From: Desmonostoc muscorum FACHB-395
GTDB taxonomy: Bacteria; Cyanobacteriota; Cyanobacteriia; Cyanobacteriales; Nostocaceae
Direction of reading: 5' to 3'
DNA length: 64,000 nucleotides
NCBI RefSeq assembly: GCF_014698035.1
Contig: NZ_JACJSF010000004.1
Span: forward strand, 124,001 to 188,000
Shown: piece by piece, positions 25,759 through 34,866 of the stretch
How positions within the stretch are numbered: the stretch's first letter is position 1
Layout of the letters: every line of letters begins with the position of its first letter
Translations under genes and position numbers: made by a program
Notes under the pieces: model-generated
Database searches by the model: none
Seen by the model: only the letters and a program-made list of their open reading frames with translations
What the model was told of the DNA's origin: nothing

Positions 25759-26991
25759 CTACACCTTCTCCTTTGGTGCTGGCACAATGCCCAACTTATT
25801 TAAACCTGTACCGATTTCTTTAAGTAGTTTAAAATCCTCCTCTGGTAAAGGATAGCTGCTACTGCTGAATAAACCCCCACTAACAGCAGGCTGCTTTTCC
25901 AAAAAAGAGAAAGCTTGACGAAACTGATAGGCTTGGGCTTTTATCGGTGCATCAAAGTGGCAGGGAATAATCCACTCGAAGTCCCAACTAGCAACTTTAT
26001 CAGCCCAGTCAATGGTTTCCTTCGGTGCGCGGTTGAGAATCAACGTCTGTAAAATTGGTGCAACAAACAACCGCCCATTACCTCGTAGGGCATCAAACGA
26101 TCGCAGCCAATCTGGATGCCATTGAAAGGGGTACAATCCAAAATAAGCTTTCCTTGAGCGTTCTGGGGCTTTCAAGGCATCTTGCAACACCTGATTCCAT
26201 TGGGGTATATTTAGGGCGCTTGGTTGAAAGTACAAAGCAAACAGACAGATGCGCTGCCAACCCTTACGGCGATTTACCTGAATGTCTGCAACAATATCAG
26301 AAGCACGATCCTTGGCATGGAATAGTAGGGGATATGGATCTAATAAAACGATTGCAGGTGGATCGTCTGGGATAGAGAGTACAGAATCGGTTACTAAAAG
26401 AGTATGCGATCGCTTGTGGAAAAAAGCAACTTCCGCAAATCGACCAGGGCCAAGGTCGATGGGGCCCAGCATTGCATAATCAAACTCGTCAGCAAAGGGT
26501 GTTTTGCTACTATCTTCTGGAAGTACCTGAGTCCGTTTTGGGGGTAAGCCAAGCCAGCTAAGGGGCAGATTTAGCGGGAAACTCCACTGATGGGGAGCCA
26601 CAAACACCTGTGCAGTCGGAAAATATCTGGCGAAGGGGCCGACAAAGACTTTGTGTTCTATACCGGAGATAGTCGGCAGAATAATGTACTTAACATTACC
26701 GTGTTCCGTCACCAACTCATTCACAAGCCTGATGCACTCTGGGGTTGGTGCAACAGGCGCATAGATGAGAAGACCCCCAGCTTTGAGTTTAACTACAGTC
26801 ATGCGAATCGGCACAACAACGTAGAAAATGCCCTGAATCTGGTCAAAATTCCAGATTGTGTCCTTGACCACTTCTTTACGGATTGTCTGCCGCCTGCCAT
26901 AAGGGTAGAGTGGCAGAACAGGCCATAGTTTCCATGAAAAGTCTTTTGGATTTATCTGTTGTGCATTGACTATGCGTTCATCATCAGCCAC
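25759..26991 (-). CDS. DUF4336 domain-containing protein
   Basis: A 410-residue soluble protein found mainly in cyanobacteria and plants. It shows the DUF4336 hallmarks: LWPVLPLYPYGRRQTIRKEV (about 22-41), a metallo-beta-lactamase-like core (VVVPIRMTVVKL, YIILPTISGIEHKVFVGPFA, ELAT-type strands, HSLLVTDSVLSIPDDPP) and a late IIPCHFDAPI segment with His. The fold resembles the metallo-beta-lactamase superfamily, but the classic HxHxDH motif is not present, so hydrolase activity cannot be assumed. It is a single gene on the minus strand, divergent from the nuclease-like gene at 27142. Confidence 0.8.
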   Translation of the reverse strand: MADDERIVNAQQINPKDFSWKLWPVLPLYPYGRRQTIRKEVVKDTIWNFDQIQGIFYVVVPIRMTVVKLKAGGLLIYAPVAPTPECIRLVNELVTEHGNVKYIILPTISGIEHKVFVGPFARYFPTAQVFVAPHQWSFPLNLPLSWLGLPPKRTQVLPEDSSKTPFADEFDYAMLGPIDLGPGRFAEVAFFHKRSHTLLVTDSVLSIPDDPPAIVLLDPYPLLFHAKDRASDIVADIQVNRRKGWQRICLFALYFQPSALNIPQWNQVLQDALKAPERSRKAYFGLYPFQWHPDWLRSFDALRGNGRLFVAPILQTLILNRAPKETIDWADKVASWDFEWIIPCHFDAPIKAQAYQFRQAFSFLEKQPAVSGGLFSSSSYPLPEEDFKLLKEIGTGLNKLGIVPAPKEKV

Positions 26992-27141
26992 TCTGCAACC
27001 CCTCCAAATTCCCTGCTCAAATTGTTTTTATTCACTATCCCCAAAGTTGGAGTTTAGCAAATTGTTGAGATCATCAGAGCAATTCTTAATTTCTAATTGT
27101 AATTCGTAATATTTCCTGCATAGTTCCTTCTCGATAAAATT

Positions 27142-27762
27142 ATGAGTAAATATAGAATTTTGAAACCCGATCAAAGTTACACTTTTAGTCAATACTTTTT
27201 GTTACCTAATCCAACAATAGATGTAGTAGCTGAGTTTGAGTACAGTTACGAACGCACAGAGCTAAAATTACCAATATATTTTGCTGAAGTTAGCTATTTA
27301 GAATTTTTACAAAATTACTTACAGCGCAATATAAAGCTTTTTAACCCGACGGCTGAGATATCAATCAGAGAATTTATGATTGCTCCTATAATTGCTGAAA
27401 TCTGCGATCAAACAAAAGCTCAACTATATAGTGAGTATCCAATTAATGTAAATGAAAAGCTCAAAGGTACTTTGGATTATTATTTACATAAATCTAACTC
27501 TTTATTGGTGATTGAAGCAAAACAATCAGATATTAGAAGAGGGTTTACACAGTTAGCAGTAGAATTAATAGCTCTGGATCAGACTCTAGATGATAAATCA
27601 TCAATTTTATTTGGTGCAGTTACTAATGGAGATGACTGGAAGTTTGGTACACTCGATAGACAACAAAAGCTAATTACAGAAGATATTAAACTTTATCGTG
27701 TTCCTGAAGGTTTAGAAGATTTGGTACGAGTACTAGTAGGCATCCTTTCATCTGATGCTTGA
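27142..27762 (+). CDS. Putative PD-(D/E)xK nuclease-fold protein
   Basis: A 206-residue protein. The central segment LKGTLDYYL (about 109-117), a 12-residue gap, VIEAKQSD (about 123-130) and the following Gln-containing helix (FTQLAVELIALDQ) give the D...ExK...Q pattern of the restriction-endonuclease fold. An N-terminal Rossmann-independent part is not recognised. Homologues of this type are scattered hypothetical proteins in cyanobacteria, often near mobile DNA. No methylase is nearby, so a restriction role is not claimed. It lies upstream of a toxin-antitoxin pair on the same strand. Confidence 0.68.
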   Translation: MSKYRILKPDQSYTFSQYFLLPNPTIDVVAEFEYSYERTELKLPIYFAEVSYLEFLQNYLQRNIKLFNPTAEISIREFMIAPIIAEICDQTKAQLYSEYPINVNEKLKGTLDYYLHKSNSLLVIEAKQSDIRRGFTQLAVELIALDQTLDDKSSILFGAVTNGDDWKFGTLDRQQKLITEDIKLYRVPEGLEDLVRVLVGILSSDA

Positions 27763-27961
27763 TAGAAGTTGGAAAATAATTCCCAGTCTTCAACTGAGAA
27801 CGAGACAATCTCTAAAAGCTGCATATTTGAGGCGGTGGTGGCTTACAGGCTATCTACACCTTAGCAGATGGTAAGCTATTTCACGATCCAGAGTATGGTG
27901 ATTCACTACTTAACAATGTAGAGTAAGGGAAAAGTTATCTTACAAAAGAATAATTTTGCTT

Positions 27962-28216
27962 ATGTCATTACAAATCAAAATCAACTACCCAGAGACACTT
28001 CCAGATGCCTTACAACAGACACGGGAACAATTTGAAGAAGAGGCTAAATGGGCTATGGCAGTAAAACTATTTGAAATGAAACGCCTATCTTCTGGTATGG
28101 CAGCTGCACTAGTAAATACAGATCGAGTTTCTTTTTTGCTTAATTTGCATCATTATGGAGTAGCTATGATTGATTTAACAGAAGATGAACTTCTTGCCGA
28201 TCTAGAGAATGCCTAA
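27962..28216 (+). CDS. UPF0175 family antitoxin
   Basis: An 84-residue protein started at ATG 27962 (a TTG two codons earlier is also possible). It has the UPF0175 pattern: amphipathic EEAKWAMAVKLFEMKRLSSGMAAALV (two helices, read in two parts) followed by a short DNA-binding-like turn and a C-terminal DLTEDELLADLE tail. UPF0175 proteins are the usual antitoxins of DUF3368 PIN toxins. The gene overlaps the next one by 8 bp, which is the standard translationally coupled arrangement, with the antitoxin first and probably autoregulating. Confidence 0.82.
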   Translation: MSLQIKINYPETLPDALQQTREQFEEEAKWAMAVKLFEMKRLSSGMAAALVNTDRVSFLLNLHHYGVAMIDLTEDELLADLENA

Positions 28217-28706
28217 CACTGAGATAATCGTTATCAATACTGCTCCTCTAATTAGTCTAGTAGCGGCTTTTGGTGATTTAGATGTATTGCAGCTATATAC
28301 TCAAGTACTAGTTCCTTTTGAAGTTTGTCAGGAATTACTTGCTGGAGGTGCAAGCGGGTTTGCAGTCACAGAATTTGAGGCAGCAACCTGGCTACAAAAG
28401 TGGCAAACTCCACTCAATATTTCACCTCTTTTACTCAACTCGTTGGATTTAGGTGAAGCATCTGTAATTCAATTAGCTTTAAATGAAAGTATTAAAACTG
28501 TGTGCATTGATGAGACTGTTGGCAGACGGATTGCTAGATTGAGTGGTCTGACGCTCACAGGTTCTATTGGCATTTTGTTGCGTGCCAAAAAGGAAGGATA
28601 TCCTATGTTAATGCGGCAAGCTATTGAGCGTATGTTAAACAGAGGAATTCGACTTAGTGAAACAGTCATCGCTGTTGCGCTTCAGCAAGCAGGGGAGACA
28701 GACTAA
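28209..28706 (+). CDS. DUF3368 PIN-domain toxin
   Basis: A 165-residue PIN-fold ribonuclease. Acidic residues expected at the active site are seen in VINTAPLISL (about 8-17; the usual Asp is Asn here), LDLGEASVIQLAL (about 80-92) and VCIDETVGRRIA (about 100-111). Chain length and gene order match the VapC-like DUF3368 toxins paired with UPF0175 antitoxins. Such toxins cleave RNA when unneutralised. The pair sits next to a nuclease-fold gene in a patch of accessory genes. Confidence 0.82.
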   Translation: MPNTEIIVINTAPLISLVAAFGDLDVLQLYTQVLVPFEVCQELLAGGASGFAVTEFEAATWLQKWQTPLNISPLLLNSLDLGEASVIQLALNESIKTVCIDETVGRRIARLSGLTLTGSIGILLRAKKEGYPMLMRQAIERMLNRGIRLSETVIAVALQQAGETD

Positions 28707-28855
28707 TTCTATTTTCTTTCGGTGATTTTAAGCAATAATGCTGACTACTATAGCGGTTTTTTTCGACGTAATACCCAGTGGGGAATATTCCTATGCCGCT
28801 ACAAATTGTACACCAGTTCGCCTAACACGCCCACGCAACTAAAAACAAAATAGCG

Positions 28856-29821
28856 ATGAGTCATTACATTTTAAAAGCTACTAAGGAAACCGTGCATCTG
28901 GGTGGTTTCTCCCATCTGCTAGAACCAGCACTCACTATTGGTTCTGGTGATACGGTTGATGTGGAAACTTATACTGGTTACTACGTTTACGACAAAGCAC
29001 CACCTGAATTTATCACACCAGAATTTCTCGATATCTGCCAAAATCTTTTACCAGAACGCAAGATTGCTGGGGGGCCGCATTTACTCACAGGGCCGATTTA
29101 TGTGCGTGATGCCGAGCCAGGGGATGTTTTAGAAGTACAATTAGATGCGATCGCACCTAGTGTACCCGTTGGCTTCAATGCCATTCGTCCAGGTTGGGGA
29201 GCTTTACCACATCAGTTTCCTCAACCTGCGTTGAGATTCATTCCTCTAGATTTAGTCAACAATATCGCTGAATTTCCGGCGGGTACTGGCATAAAAATTC
29301 CCCTCAAACCGTTTTTTGGAATTCTTGGTGTCGCTACCCCAGAAATCTCTCGAACTTCTGTCCCACCAGGTTCTTACGGTGGTAATATCGACAACCGAGA
29401 ATTACAAGCTGGTTCTCGTTTATTTTTGCCGATTTTCGTACCAGGTGCATTATTTTCTATTGGTGATGGGCATTCTGCACAGGGAGATGGCGAAGTAAAT
29501 GTCACCGCCATTGAAACTTCCATGAATGGTAGAATTACCCTCAAACTTCGTAAGGATTTACAACTCACAACACCAATTGCCGAAACTCCAACTCATATCA
29601 TTACAATGGGCTTTGCTCAAACATTAGATGAAGCTTTAGAACTGGCTTTAAAGAATATGATCGATTTTCTGGAACGCTTTACAAATTTGTCGCCGGAAGA
29701 TGCTTATGTTTTATGTAGTTTAGCTGTGAATTTTCACATTACTCAAGTTGTGAACAGTCCCCAAAAAGGTGTACATGGAATGCTACCAAAATCAATGTTT
29801 TCCCAGAAAATTAATTTATAA
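28856..29821 (+). CDS. Acetamidase/formamidase family amidohydrolase
   Basis: A 321-residue enzyme of the FmdA_AmdA family, which hydrolyses formamide or short amides to ammonia and the acid. Family features: SGDTVDVETYTG near the N-terminus, LTGPIYVRDAEPGDVLEVQ (about 78-96), PFFGILGVATPE (about 151-162), PPGSYGGNIDNRELQAGS (about 169-186) and GDGHSAQGDGEVNVTAIE (about 206-223). These carry the conserved Asn/Asp/His residues of the active site. It is followed after 23 bp by a half-size TauE/SafE permease on the same strand, probably co-transcribed. Start ATG 28856. Confidence 0.9.
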   Translation: MSHYILKATKETVHLGGFSHLLEPALTIGSGDTVDVETYTGYYVYDKAPPEFITPEFLDICQNLLPERKIAGGPHLLTGPIYVRDAEPGDVLEVQLDAIAPSVPVGFNAIRPGWGALPHQFPQPALRFIPLDLVNNIAEFPAGTGIKIPLKPFFGILGVATPEISRTSVPPGSYGGNIDNRELQAGSRLFLPIFVPGALFSIGDGHSAQGDGEVNVTAIETSMNGRITLKLRKDLQLTTPIAETPTHIITMGFAQTLDEALELALKNMIDFLERFTNLSPEDAYVLCSLAVNFHITQVVNSPQKGVHGMLPKSMFSQKINL

Positions 29822-29844
29822 TTTCCAAACTAGCGACCACTTTT

Positions 29845-30216
29845 ATGTCTAATATCTTTATCCAACTGTTGTTAATCGGTTTAGTTTCTGGTATTGCTGG
29901 CGGAATGTTTGGTATCGGTGGCGGCGCAATTATGATTCCGGCAATGGTGTTAGTAATTGGTTTAGATCAGAAGTTAGCTACAGGAACATCTGTGGCTGCT
30001 CAAATTTTGCCAATCGGGATTTTAGCAGCCTTGGTTTACCAGCGCAATGGTAATCTTAATATCAAATATGCTCTGATTATTGCAGTTGGTTTAATCGTGG
30101 GTAACTTCTTCGGGGCATTGTTTGCAAATCAGCCATTTATTAGCAGCGAGTTGATGAAAAAGCTGTATGGCATTTTTGTCTTAATGATAGGTATTCGGTA
30201 TTTACTGTCAAATTGA
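29845..30216 (+). CDS. Half-length TauE/SafE family permease
   Basis: A 123-residue membrane protein with about four spans. It contains the family signature GLVSGIAGGMFGIGGGAIMI (about 12-31) and a second glycine-rich helix. Full TauE/SafE proteins have two such halves (about 250 residues); here only one is present and the ORF ends cleanly, so it would have to dimerise. The family moves sulfoacetate, sulfite and related organic anions; the substrate here is unknown. It is 23 bp downstream of the acetamidase. Confidence 0.8.
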   Translation: MSNIFIQLLLIGLVSGIAGGMFGIGGGAIMIPAMVLVIGLDQKLATGTSVAAQILPIGILAALVYQRNGNLNIKYALIIAVGLIVGNFFGALFANQPFISSELMKKLYGIFVLMIGIRYLLSN

Positions 30217-30221
30217 AGAGT

Positions 30222-30800
30222 TTAGTTGAGCTTTAGCAATATCTTTGTTAAGCCAGCGCCTAACTGCTCAATAGATTCTTGCTGTTTAGGATCTTTTAGC
30301 GTGCCATCACCATTAAAGGCTTCGTAAGCTTTGGATACTGCTATTTGATCGGGTAGTACCAAAACTTTGATATTTCCCAAGATAGACCGCAGGTGAACCA
30401 ACCCGCGCAGACCACCGAGAGCGCCTGGGGAAGCACTCATAATGGCAGCAACCTTACCTGCAAAAGCAGCCAATGGTGCTTCATTTGGGGCTGGACGAGA
30501 TGCCCAATCAATGGCGTTCTTCAAAACTGCTGTGAGTGAACTGTTATATTCCGGCGAAGCAATCAGGAATCCTTGATGAGAAATCATCAAATCTTTAAAA
30601 GTGCGGGCGTTGGCAGGTAGTCCTTCTTGAGCTTCCAAGTCTTCATCAAACAGAGGTAGGGGCAAATCACGGAGGTCTATATAAGTCACTTCTGCGCCTG
30701 CTGCCTTAGCGCCAGATGCCGCGATTTTTACCAATTTTTTGTTGTAAGAATCAATCCGCGTGCTGCCAGCAAAGGCGAGGATTTTAGGTGTAGATGCCAT
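30222..30800 (-). CDS. NADPH-dependent FMN reductase
   Basis: A 192-residue flavodoxin-fold enzyme. FMN-phosphate loop GSTRIDSYNKKL (about 12-23) and the second signature SPEYNSSLTAVLKNAIDWAS (about 82-101) identify the azoreductase/SsuE-type NADPH:FMN reductase family. These enzymes reduce FMN, quinones or chromate using NAD(P)H. The gene is convergent with the TauE gene, with 5 bp between stop codons. Confidence 0.88.
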   Translation of the reverse strand: MASTPKILAFAGSTRIDSYNKKLVKIAASGAKAAGAEVTYIDLRDLPLPLFDEDLEAQEGLPANARTFKDLMISHQGFLIASPEYNSSLTAVLKNAIDWASRPAPNEAPLAAFAGKVAAIMSASPGALGGLRGLVHLRSILGNIKVLVLPDQIAVSKAYEAFNGDGTLKDPKQQESIEQLGAGLTKILLKLN

Positions 30801-31135
30801 AGTTCTAGATTGAATGGGAAGGATTAAACCTGTTCAACTGCATTATCCTGTTTTCAGGCGATCGCTATTTGCTACCTTAAGATTTTCTTTAAGTTACATA
30901 ATTACATTAATGATAGTGAATGCTAAAAATCCTGCCTCTAAAGTCGGAATATGAACAATTCACAAGATAGAAGTCGTTTTAACTTAAGATGTGGCTATTA
31001 CTCTGCGGGGTTTACCCTTTCATACCAGGGAAGCTGTGAAAGTTATTATTCTGAAAGCTAAAAACTAACAGCAATAAACAGCCTGTTTTGTCAGAAGTTT
31101 TATCTGAAATTATGTTCAGAAATTAGAGAAAATTC
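30801..31135. other. Intergenic region, nothing recognised
   Basis: A 335-bp AT-rich stretch between two minus-strand genes. It contains one HIP1-like GCGATCGC site near 30859. No ORF, clear terminator or known riboswitch was seen. Confidence 0.5.
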
Positions 31136-31672
31136 TTATACTAACTGTAAATATTTATTTAAATTTTGCCTGTCTAAAGGTTCAGTTACAATATTATTTA
31201 CCCCAATCATCTGGCTTAATACTAAAAGACCTGCTTGGTGGATTTTATCACCGCCTGTTGATGCTGAGTAATATTTTAAAATATAAGGATTGATATTGTT
31301 CTCAAAAAAATCAATGGCAGTTTTTAAAACACAAGAATCAGTGTCTAAACCACAAATAAATACTTTTTGAATATTATTTTTATTTATAAAATTGAGTGTC
31401 TCTGTATTACAAGCAGTATATATAGTTTTATCAAAAACTACTTGAGCAAATGGTTCAATTGTCTTAACAATTTTTTGCTCAAATGGTGATGTGAGATTGT
31501 GCCAATTTAGATATTTGATATAAGGGCTATTAGGGGTATTTATAAATCTTGTGAAAATGACGTGTTCAAAGATGTTTTGCTCTAATAAAGATTTAACTCT
31601 TTGTGGAATATGGCTTGTATTTGGAGTGATAAATCCATTTTGAATATCAATGATAAAGAGACAGAAATTCAT
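31136..31672 (-). CDS. Isochorismatase-family cysteine hydrolase
   Basis: A 178-residue enzyme with the catalytic triad of the family: Asp9 (FIIDIQNGF), Lys82 (VFDKTIYTA) and Cys114 (CGLDTDSCVLKTA). Members hydrolyse isochorismate, nicotinamide, N-carbamoyl compounds or biuret. The residues here do not decide which, but the D-K-C triad points to amide or ureide hydrolysis. The sequence is unusually AT-rich compared with its neighbours. Stands alone. Confidence 0.83.
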   Translation of the reverse strand: MNFCLFIIDIQNGFITPNTSHIPQRVKSLLEQNIFEHVIFTRFINTPNSPYIKYLNWHNLTSPFEQKIVKTIEPFAQVVFDKTIYTACNTETLNFINKNNIQKVFICGLDTDSCVLKTAIDFFENNINPYILKYYSASTGGDKIHQAGLLVLSQMIGVNNIVTEPLDRQNLNKYLQLV

Positions 31673-32003
31673 ATATTAACTACTGTACTTCATTGGTTGG
31701 TTCTGAAGACATTTTTTTGAATTTTGGCAGCTTGCTCTTCAATTCCTCCCTCACTAGTTATACCATTTCACGAAATGCTTGATACAAATGATTTGTCTCT
31801 AATTCTTTCTCCCTGCTACCTATTTGTATTAACCTTAAAGTCAAATGATATTAGAGCCAGGTTAATACCCAGTATGCTAATAATAGCAAATGTCCTTTGC
31901 TAACTTCGGATGCGAAGATTCTTAACTATCCTGATGTGCAAACGCTGAAGTAAATTTAGATGCTATTTGCTACCTTTAGAGTTTCTTTACAAACTTTCTC
32001 GTT
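31673..32003. other. Divergent intergenic region, nothing recognised
   Basis: A 331-bp stretch between the divergent isochorismatase-like and Nudix genes, so it should hold both promoters. No convincing -10/-35 pair, repeat or RNA structure could be picked out by eye. Confidence 0.4.
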
Positions 32004-32492
32004 ATGGCGAATTGGTCAGACTCTTATCTTGGCAAGTTACGACAAGTTGTAGGCCATCGCTTACTTCTGTTATTTAGCGTATACGTGATTATCGAGGATA
32101 ACTTGGGGCGCATTCTGTTGCAAAAACGAAGTGATTTTAAACTTTGGGGGCTACCTGGTGGCTATCCAGAAGTAGGTGAATCTGCCGAAGAATGTTCAGC
32201 ACGAGAGGTTTTTGAAGAAACTGGTTTAACGGTTAAGCATTTTGAAGCTGTGGGGTTTTCTTCCAATCCAGCCTTTGAAACTGTAACTTATCCCAACGGC
32301 GATCGCGTCCAAACCTTCAATTTGATTTTGCGATCTGTTGAATGGGAAGGCAGTCTTGCTTGCCTAGATGGAGAATCGCTAGCACTGGAATTTTTCGATT
32401 TGGCAGACTTACCTGCGTTAACGTCAAACGATCGCCCTGTTTTGGAAAAGTTTCAAGAATACAAGAAAAGCGGCGAATTTCAATTGTTCTAA
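32004..32492 (+). CDS. Nudix hydrolase
   Basis: A 162-residue protein with a complete Nudix box: Gly53, Glu59, Arg67-Glu68, Glu71-Glu72, Gly74 within [20 protein letters not shown] and the following residues. The glutamates bind magnesium. It probably hydrolyses nucleoside diphosphate-X compounds; the [19 protein letters not shown] strand suggests a MutT/ADP-ribose-like group without fixing the substrate. Its stop codon overlaps the end of the convergent ABC ATPase gene by 4 bp. Confidence 0.9.
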   Translation: MANWSDSYLGKLRQVVGHRLLLLFSVYVIIEDNLGRILLQKRSDFKLWGLPGGYPEVGESAEECSAREVFEETGLTVKHFEAVGFSSNPAFETVTYPNGDRVQTFNLILRSVEWEGSLACLDGESLALEFFDLADLPALTSNDRPVLEKFQEYKKSGEFQLF

Positions 32493-33223
32493 AGCATTTT
32501 TTCCAAGAACTGCTTGGCGCGATCACACTGAGGATTTTGGAAAAACTCGCCAGGAGTAGTATCTTCTGCTAAAATCCCCTGGTCGAGGAACATAATTCGA
32601 TTAGCAACTTCTTTTGCAAAGCCCATTTCATGGGTAACGATCGCCATTGTCATACCAGATAGCGCTAAAGCTTTCATCACTTCCAACACATCTTTGACCA
32701 TTTCTGGATCTAATGCAGAGGTGGGTTCATCAAACAAAATCATCTCTGGTTCCATTGCTAATGCCCGCGCGATCGCAACTCGCTGTTTCTGTCCCCCCGA
32801 TAGTTTGGACGGGTACACAGACACTTTTTCTTCTAAACCTACCTTAGCAAGCAATTCTAAGCCATGTTCTTCTGCTTTTTGCTTGTTTATTCCTTTCACC
32901 TTTATGGGTGCGTAGGTGACATTTTGCAGCACATTCATGTGGGGAAACAAATTAAAATGCTGAAATACCATTACCAAATGCTGACGTACTTTAGCGATGT
33001 TTGCCTTGGGATTGGTAATTTCTTGATCATGAAAGTAGATTCTTCCTCTAGTGGGTTGTTCTAGCAAGTTTATGCATCGCAGAAAGGTAGACTTACCTGA
33101 ACCAGAAGGGCCTAATATAGCAACCACTTCCCCCTGGTAAAACTCAGTGGAAATATCTTTGAGTACATCGAGTTTGCCAAAGGATTTACATAAGAATTCC
33201 GTGCGAATTACTACATTACTCAC
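32489..33223 (-). CDS. Polar amino-acid ABC transporter ATP-binding protein
   Basis: A 244-residue ABC ATPase: Walker A GPSGSGKS (about 37-44), Q-loop [10 protein letters not shown], signature LSGGQKQR (about 141-148), Walker [14 protein letters not shown] and switch His in VTHEMGF. It is of the GlnQ/HisP group for polar amino acids. It overlaps the upstream fused binding protein-permease gene by 8 bp, forming a two-gene transporter like the cyanobacterial Bgt (basic amino acid/glutamine) system. The membrane-side energy coupling is assured by pairing; the actual substrate is inferred. Confidence 0.92.
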   Translation of the reverse strand: MSNVVIRTEFLCKSFGKLDVLKDISTEFYQGEVVAILGPSGSGKSTFLRCINLLEQPTRGRIYFHDQEITNPKANIAKVRQHLVMVFQHFNLFPHMNVLQNVTYAPIKVKGINKQKAEEHGLELLAKVGLEEKVSVYPSKLSGGQKQRVAIARALAMEPEMILFDEPTSALDPEMVKDVLEVMKALALSGMTMAIVTHEMGFAKEVANRIMFLDQGILAEDTTPGEFFQNPQCDRAKQFLEKML

Positions 33224-34718
33224 TTTCCCGTAACCTCCTTTCTAAAGCGGATGCACCCAAGGTCATACCCATTACCAAAACATAGTAGATTAACCCTGCA
33301 AATAGCAGTGGTTCAAAATAAATATACTTATTTGCACCAACGATTTGGGCGCTGCGTAATATTTCTACCACCCCAATCGTTGACACCAGCGCGGAATCTT
33401 TGAGCAATCCGATAGTTTCATTTACCAATGCGGGGAGAATGTTCTTCAATGCTTGGGGCAAAATCACATCCCACATCATCAACCAATAGGGAACACCCAT
33501 AGACATCGCCGCTTCACTTTGCCCTTTATCCACCGCCTGAATCCCACCTCTGATGGTTTCTGACATATAAGCGCCAGAATTCAGGGTAAAAGTTAACACT
33601 CCAGCCTCCAATGCGGAAATATCATAGCCTGTAAGCTGAGGTGTTGCGTAGTAAACTAATGCCAACTGTAATAACAAAGGTGTACCTCGAAAAACAGAGG
33701 TGTAGGCATTAGCAACCCAGGTAAGCGGCTTGATACCGAGAATTTTTAATAGAGACAGAATTGTTCCCCAGATTAACCCCAAGGTTACAGATAATAGCGT
33801 GAACAACAAAGTTAAAGGGATTCCCCGCAGAATAAAGGGAATATCTGGAAGAATTCTGGTGAAGTCGAGATTTAATCCGCCTTTGGCAGGAGTTGAGGAT
33901 ACAGGATTGGTGGTGTTCTCTGAAAACCATTTGGCGACAAGTTTATTCAATGTGCCATCATCCTTCATTTCTTGAAGGACTTTGTTAAAAGGTTCTACAA
34001 AAGAAGAACCTTTGGGAAAAGCGATCGCCGATCCACTTGCCTCCTCTGAGGGAATTGTATTAAATTCTAAATCTGGGTTAGCTTGGGCGAATCCTTTCGC
34101 GACGGTATCCTCAACAATTGCGGCATCAATTCGCCTAGATTTGATTTCTTGAACTACTTCCGGCACTTTGTTGAGTTGCTTTAGCTGAATACCCGCGACT
34201 TTTTTAGCAATTTTCTGAGCATTTTGTTCTTGTATGGTTCCTAGTTGTACCCCAAGCTTTTTTCCTGATAAGTCTTGGGGTTGCTTCAGGTTGCTACCTT
34301 TAGGAGCGACAATTGTATCTTTGGCTTCGTAATAAATAATTGAAAAATCAATATTTTTTTGACGTTCTGGAGTCGGAGTCATCCCAGCCATGACAAAATC
34401 AGCTCGATTCGCTTGGAGTGCAGGGATTAATCCATTAAAATCGGATTCCATTATTTGAAGTTTAAACCCAAGTTTTTCAGCAAGGGTTTTGGCAATATCT
34501 ATATCAAAGCCAACGATTTGGCGTAGGCGTAGCCCGTCGTAGACATCGCCTCCTTTAGTATCATAAAACTCATAAGGAGGATAATCTGGAGAAGTAATCA
34601 TCGTCAGCGTGTCTTTCCCTAAAGGTGAAGCAGCTTTTAGAGAATTACTATGTTCGATGATGCTGACTACTAATGCTACAACCAATATTGTTAATAGCCA
34701 TACTTTCTTTCTCTTCAT
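33216..34718 (-). CDS. Fused substrate-binding protein and permease of an amino-acid ABC transporter
   Basis: A 500-residue protein. N-terminal membrane/signal segment (about 5-22), SBP_bac_3 domain (about 38-270: [32 protein letters not shown]), then a BPD_transp_1 permease (about 290-495) with the EAA-loop sequence [20 protein letters not shown]. This fusion is the BgtB/GlnH-P arrangement of cyanobacteria. Residues 58-66 (DVYDGLRLR) sit where homologues go directly from YDTKGG to IVGFD, and are encoded by a copy of a 29-bp dispersed repeat (34521-34549), so they look like an in-frame repeat insertion at the edge of the ligand-binding lobe. Confidence 0.92.
   Translation of the reverse strand: MKRKKVWLLTILVVALVVSIIEHSNSLKAASPLGKDTLTMITSPDYPPYEFYDTKGGDVYDGLRLRQIVGFDIDIAKTLAEKLGFKLQIMESDFNGLIPALQANRADFVMAGMTPTPERQKNIDFSIIYYEAKDTIVAPKGSNLKQPQDLSGKKLGVQLGTIQEQNAQKIAKKVAGIQLKQLNKVPEVVQEIKSRRIDAAIVEDTVAKGFAQANPDLEFNTIPSEEASGSAIAFPKGSSFVEPFNKVLQEMKDDGTLNKLVAKWFSENTTNPVSSTPAKGGLNLDFTRILPDIPFILRGIPLTLLFTLLSVTLGLIWGTILSLLKILGIKPLTWVANAYTSVFRGTPLLLQLALVYYATPQLTGYDISALEAGVLTFTLNSGAYMSETIRGGIQAVDKGQSEAAMSMGVPYWLMMWDVILPQALKNILPALVNETIGLLKDSALVSTIGVVEILRSAQIVGANKYIYFEPLLFAGLIYYVLVMGMTLGASALERRLRESE
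34521..34549 (-). repeat. 29-bp dispersed repeat inside the ABC transporter gene
   Basis: The minus strand reads GCGATGTCTACGACGGGCTA and continues CGCCTACGC. The same 29-bp unit, with few changes, is at 38453-38481 (intergenic, plus) and 52676-52704 (inside a kinase gene, minus). It encodes DVYDGLRLR in phase 3. It belongs to the small dispersed repeats known from Nostoc. Confidence 0.8.
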
Positions 34719-34768
34719 AAACTTGATAAGTATAGGACTAGCACTATCAATGTGACTCGTAATCTTCT

Positions 34769-34838
34769 CTCTGTGTACTCTGTGCCTCTGCGGTTAATAA
34801 ATTCTTTTTTTAACCACAGAGACGCAGAGTACACAGAG
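34769..34838. repeat. Long imperfect palindrome
   Basis: Left arm CTCTGTGTACTCTGTGCCTC and following bases to 34796, right arm 34811-34838 is its inverse with about two mismatches over 28 bp, and the loop is T-rich. Related CTCTGCGGTT sequence occurs near 38690. It lies between panE and the transporter gene and could stop or attenuate transcription. Confidence 0.65.
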
Positions 34839-34866
34839 TAAAGAGGAATTTTTTAACCAAATATTT

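Noticed and set aside
27142-27762. Restriction endonuclease
   Set aside because: The PD-(D/E)xK pattern is present, but no methyltransferase or specificity gene is nearby, so a restriction system is not claimed.
27831-27926. 31-codon fragment (GGGGLQAIYTLADGKLFHD and more)
   Set aside because: Looks coding but too short to support as a gene or to name a parent; perhaps a relic between the nuclease-fold gene and the antitoxin gene.
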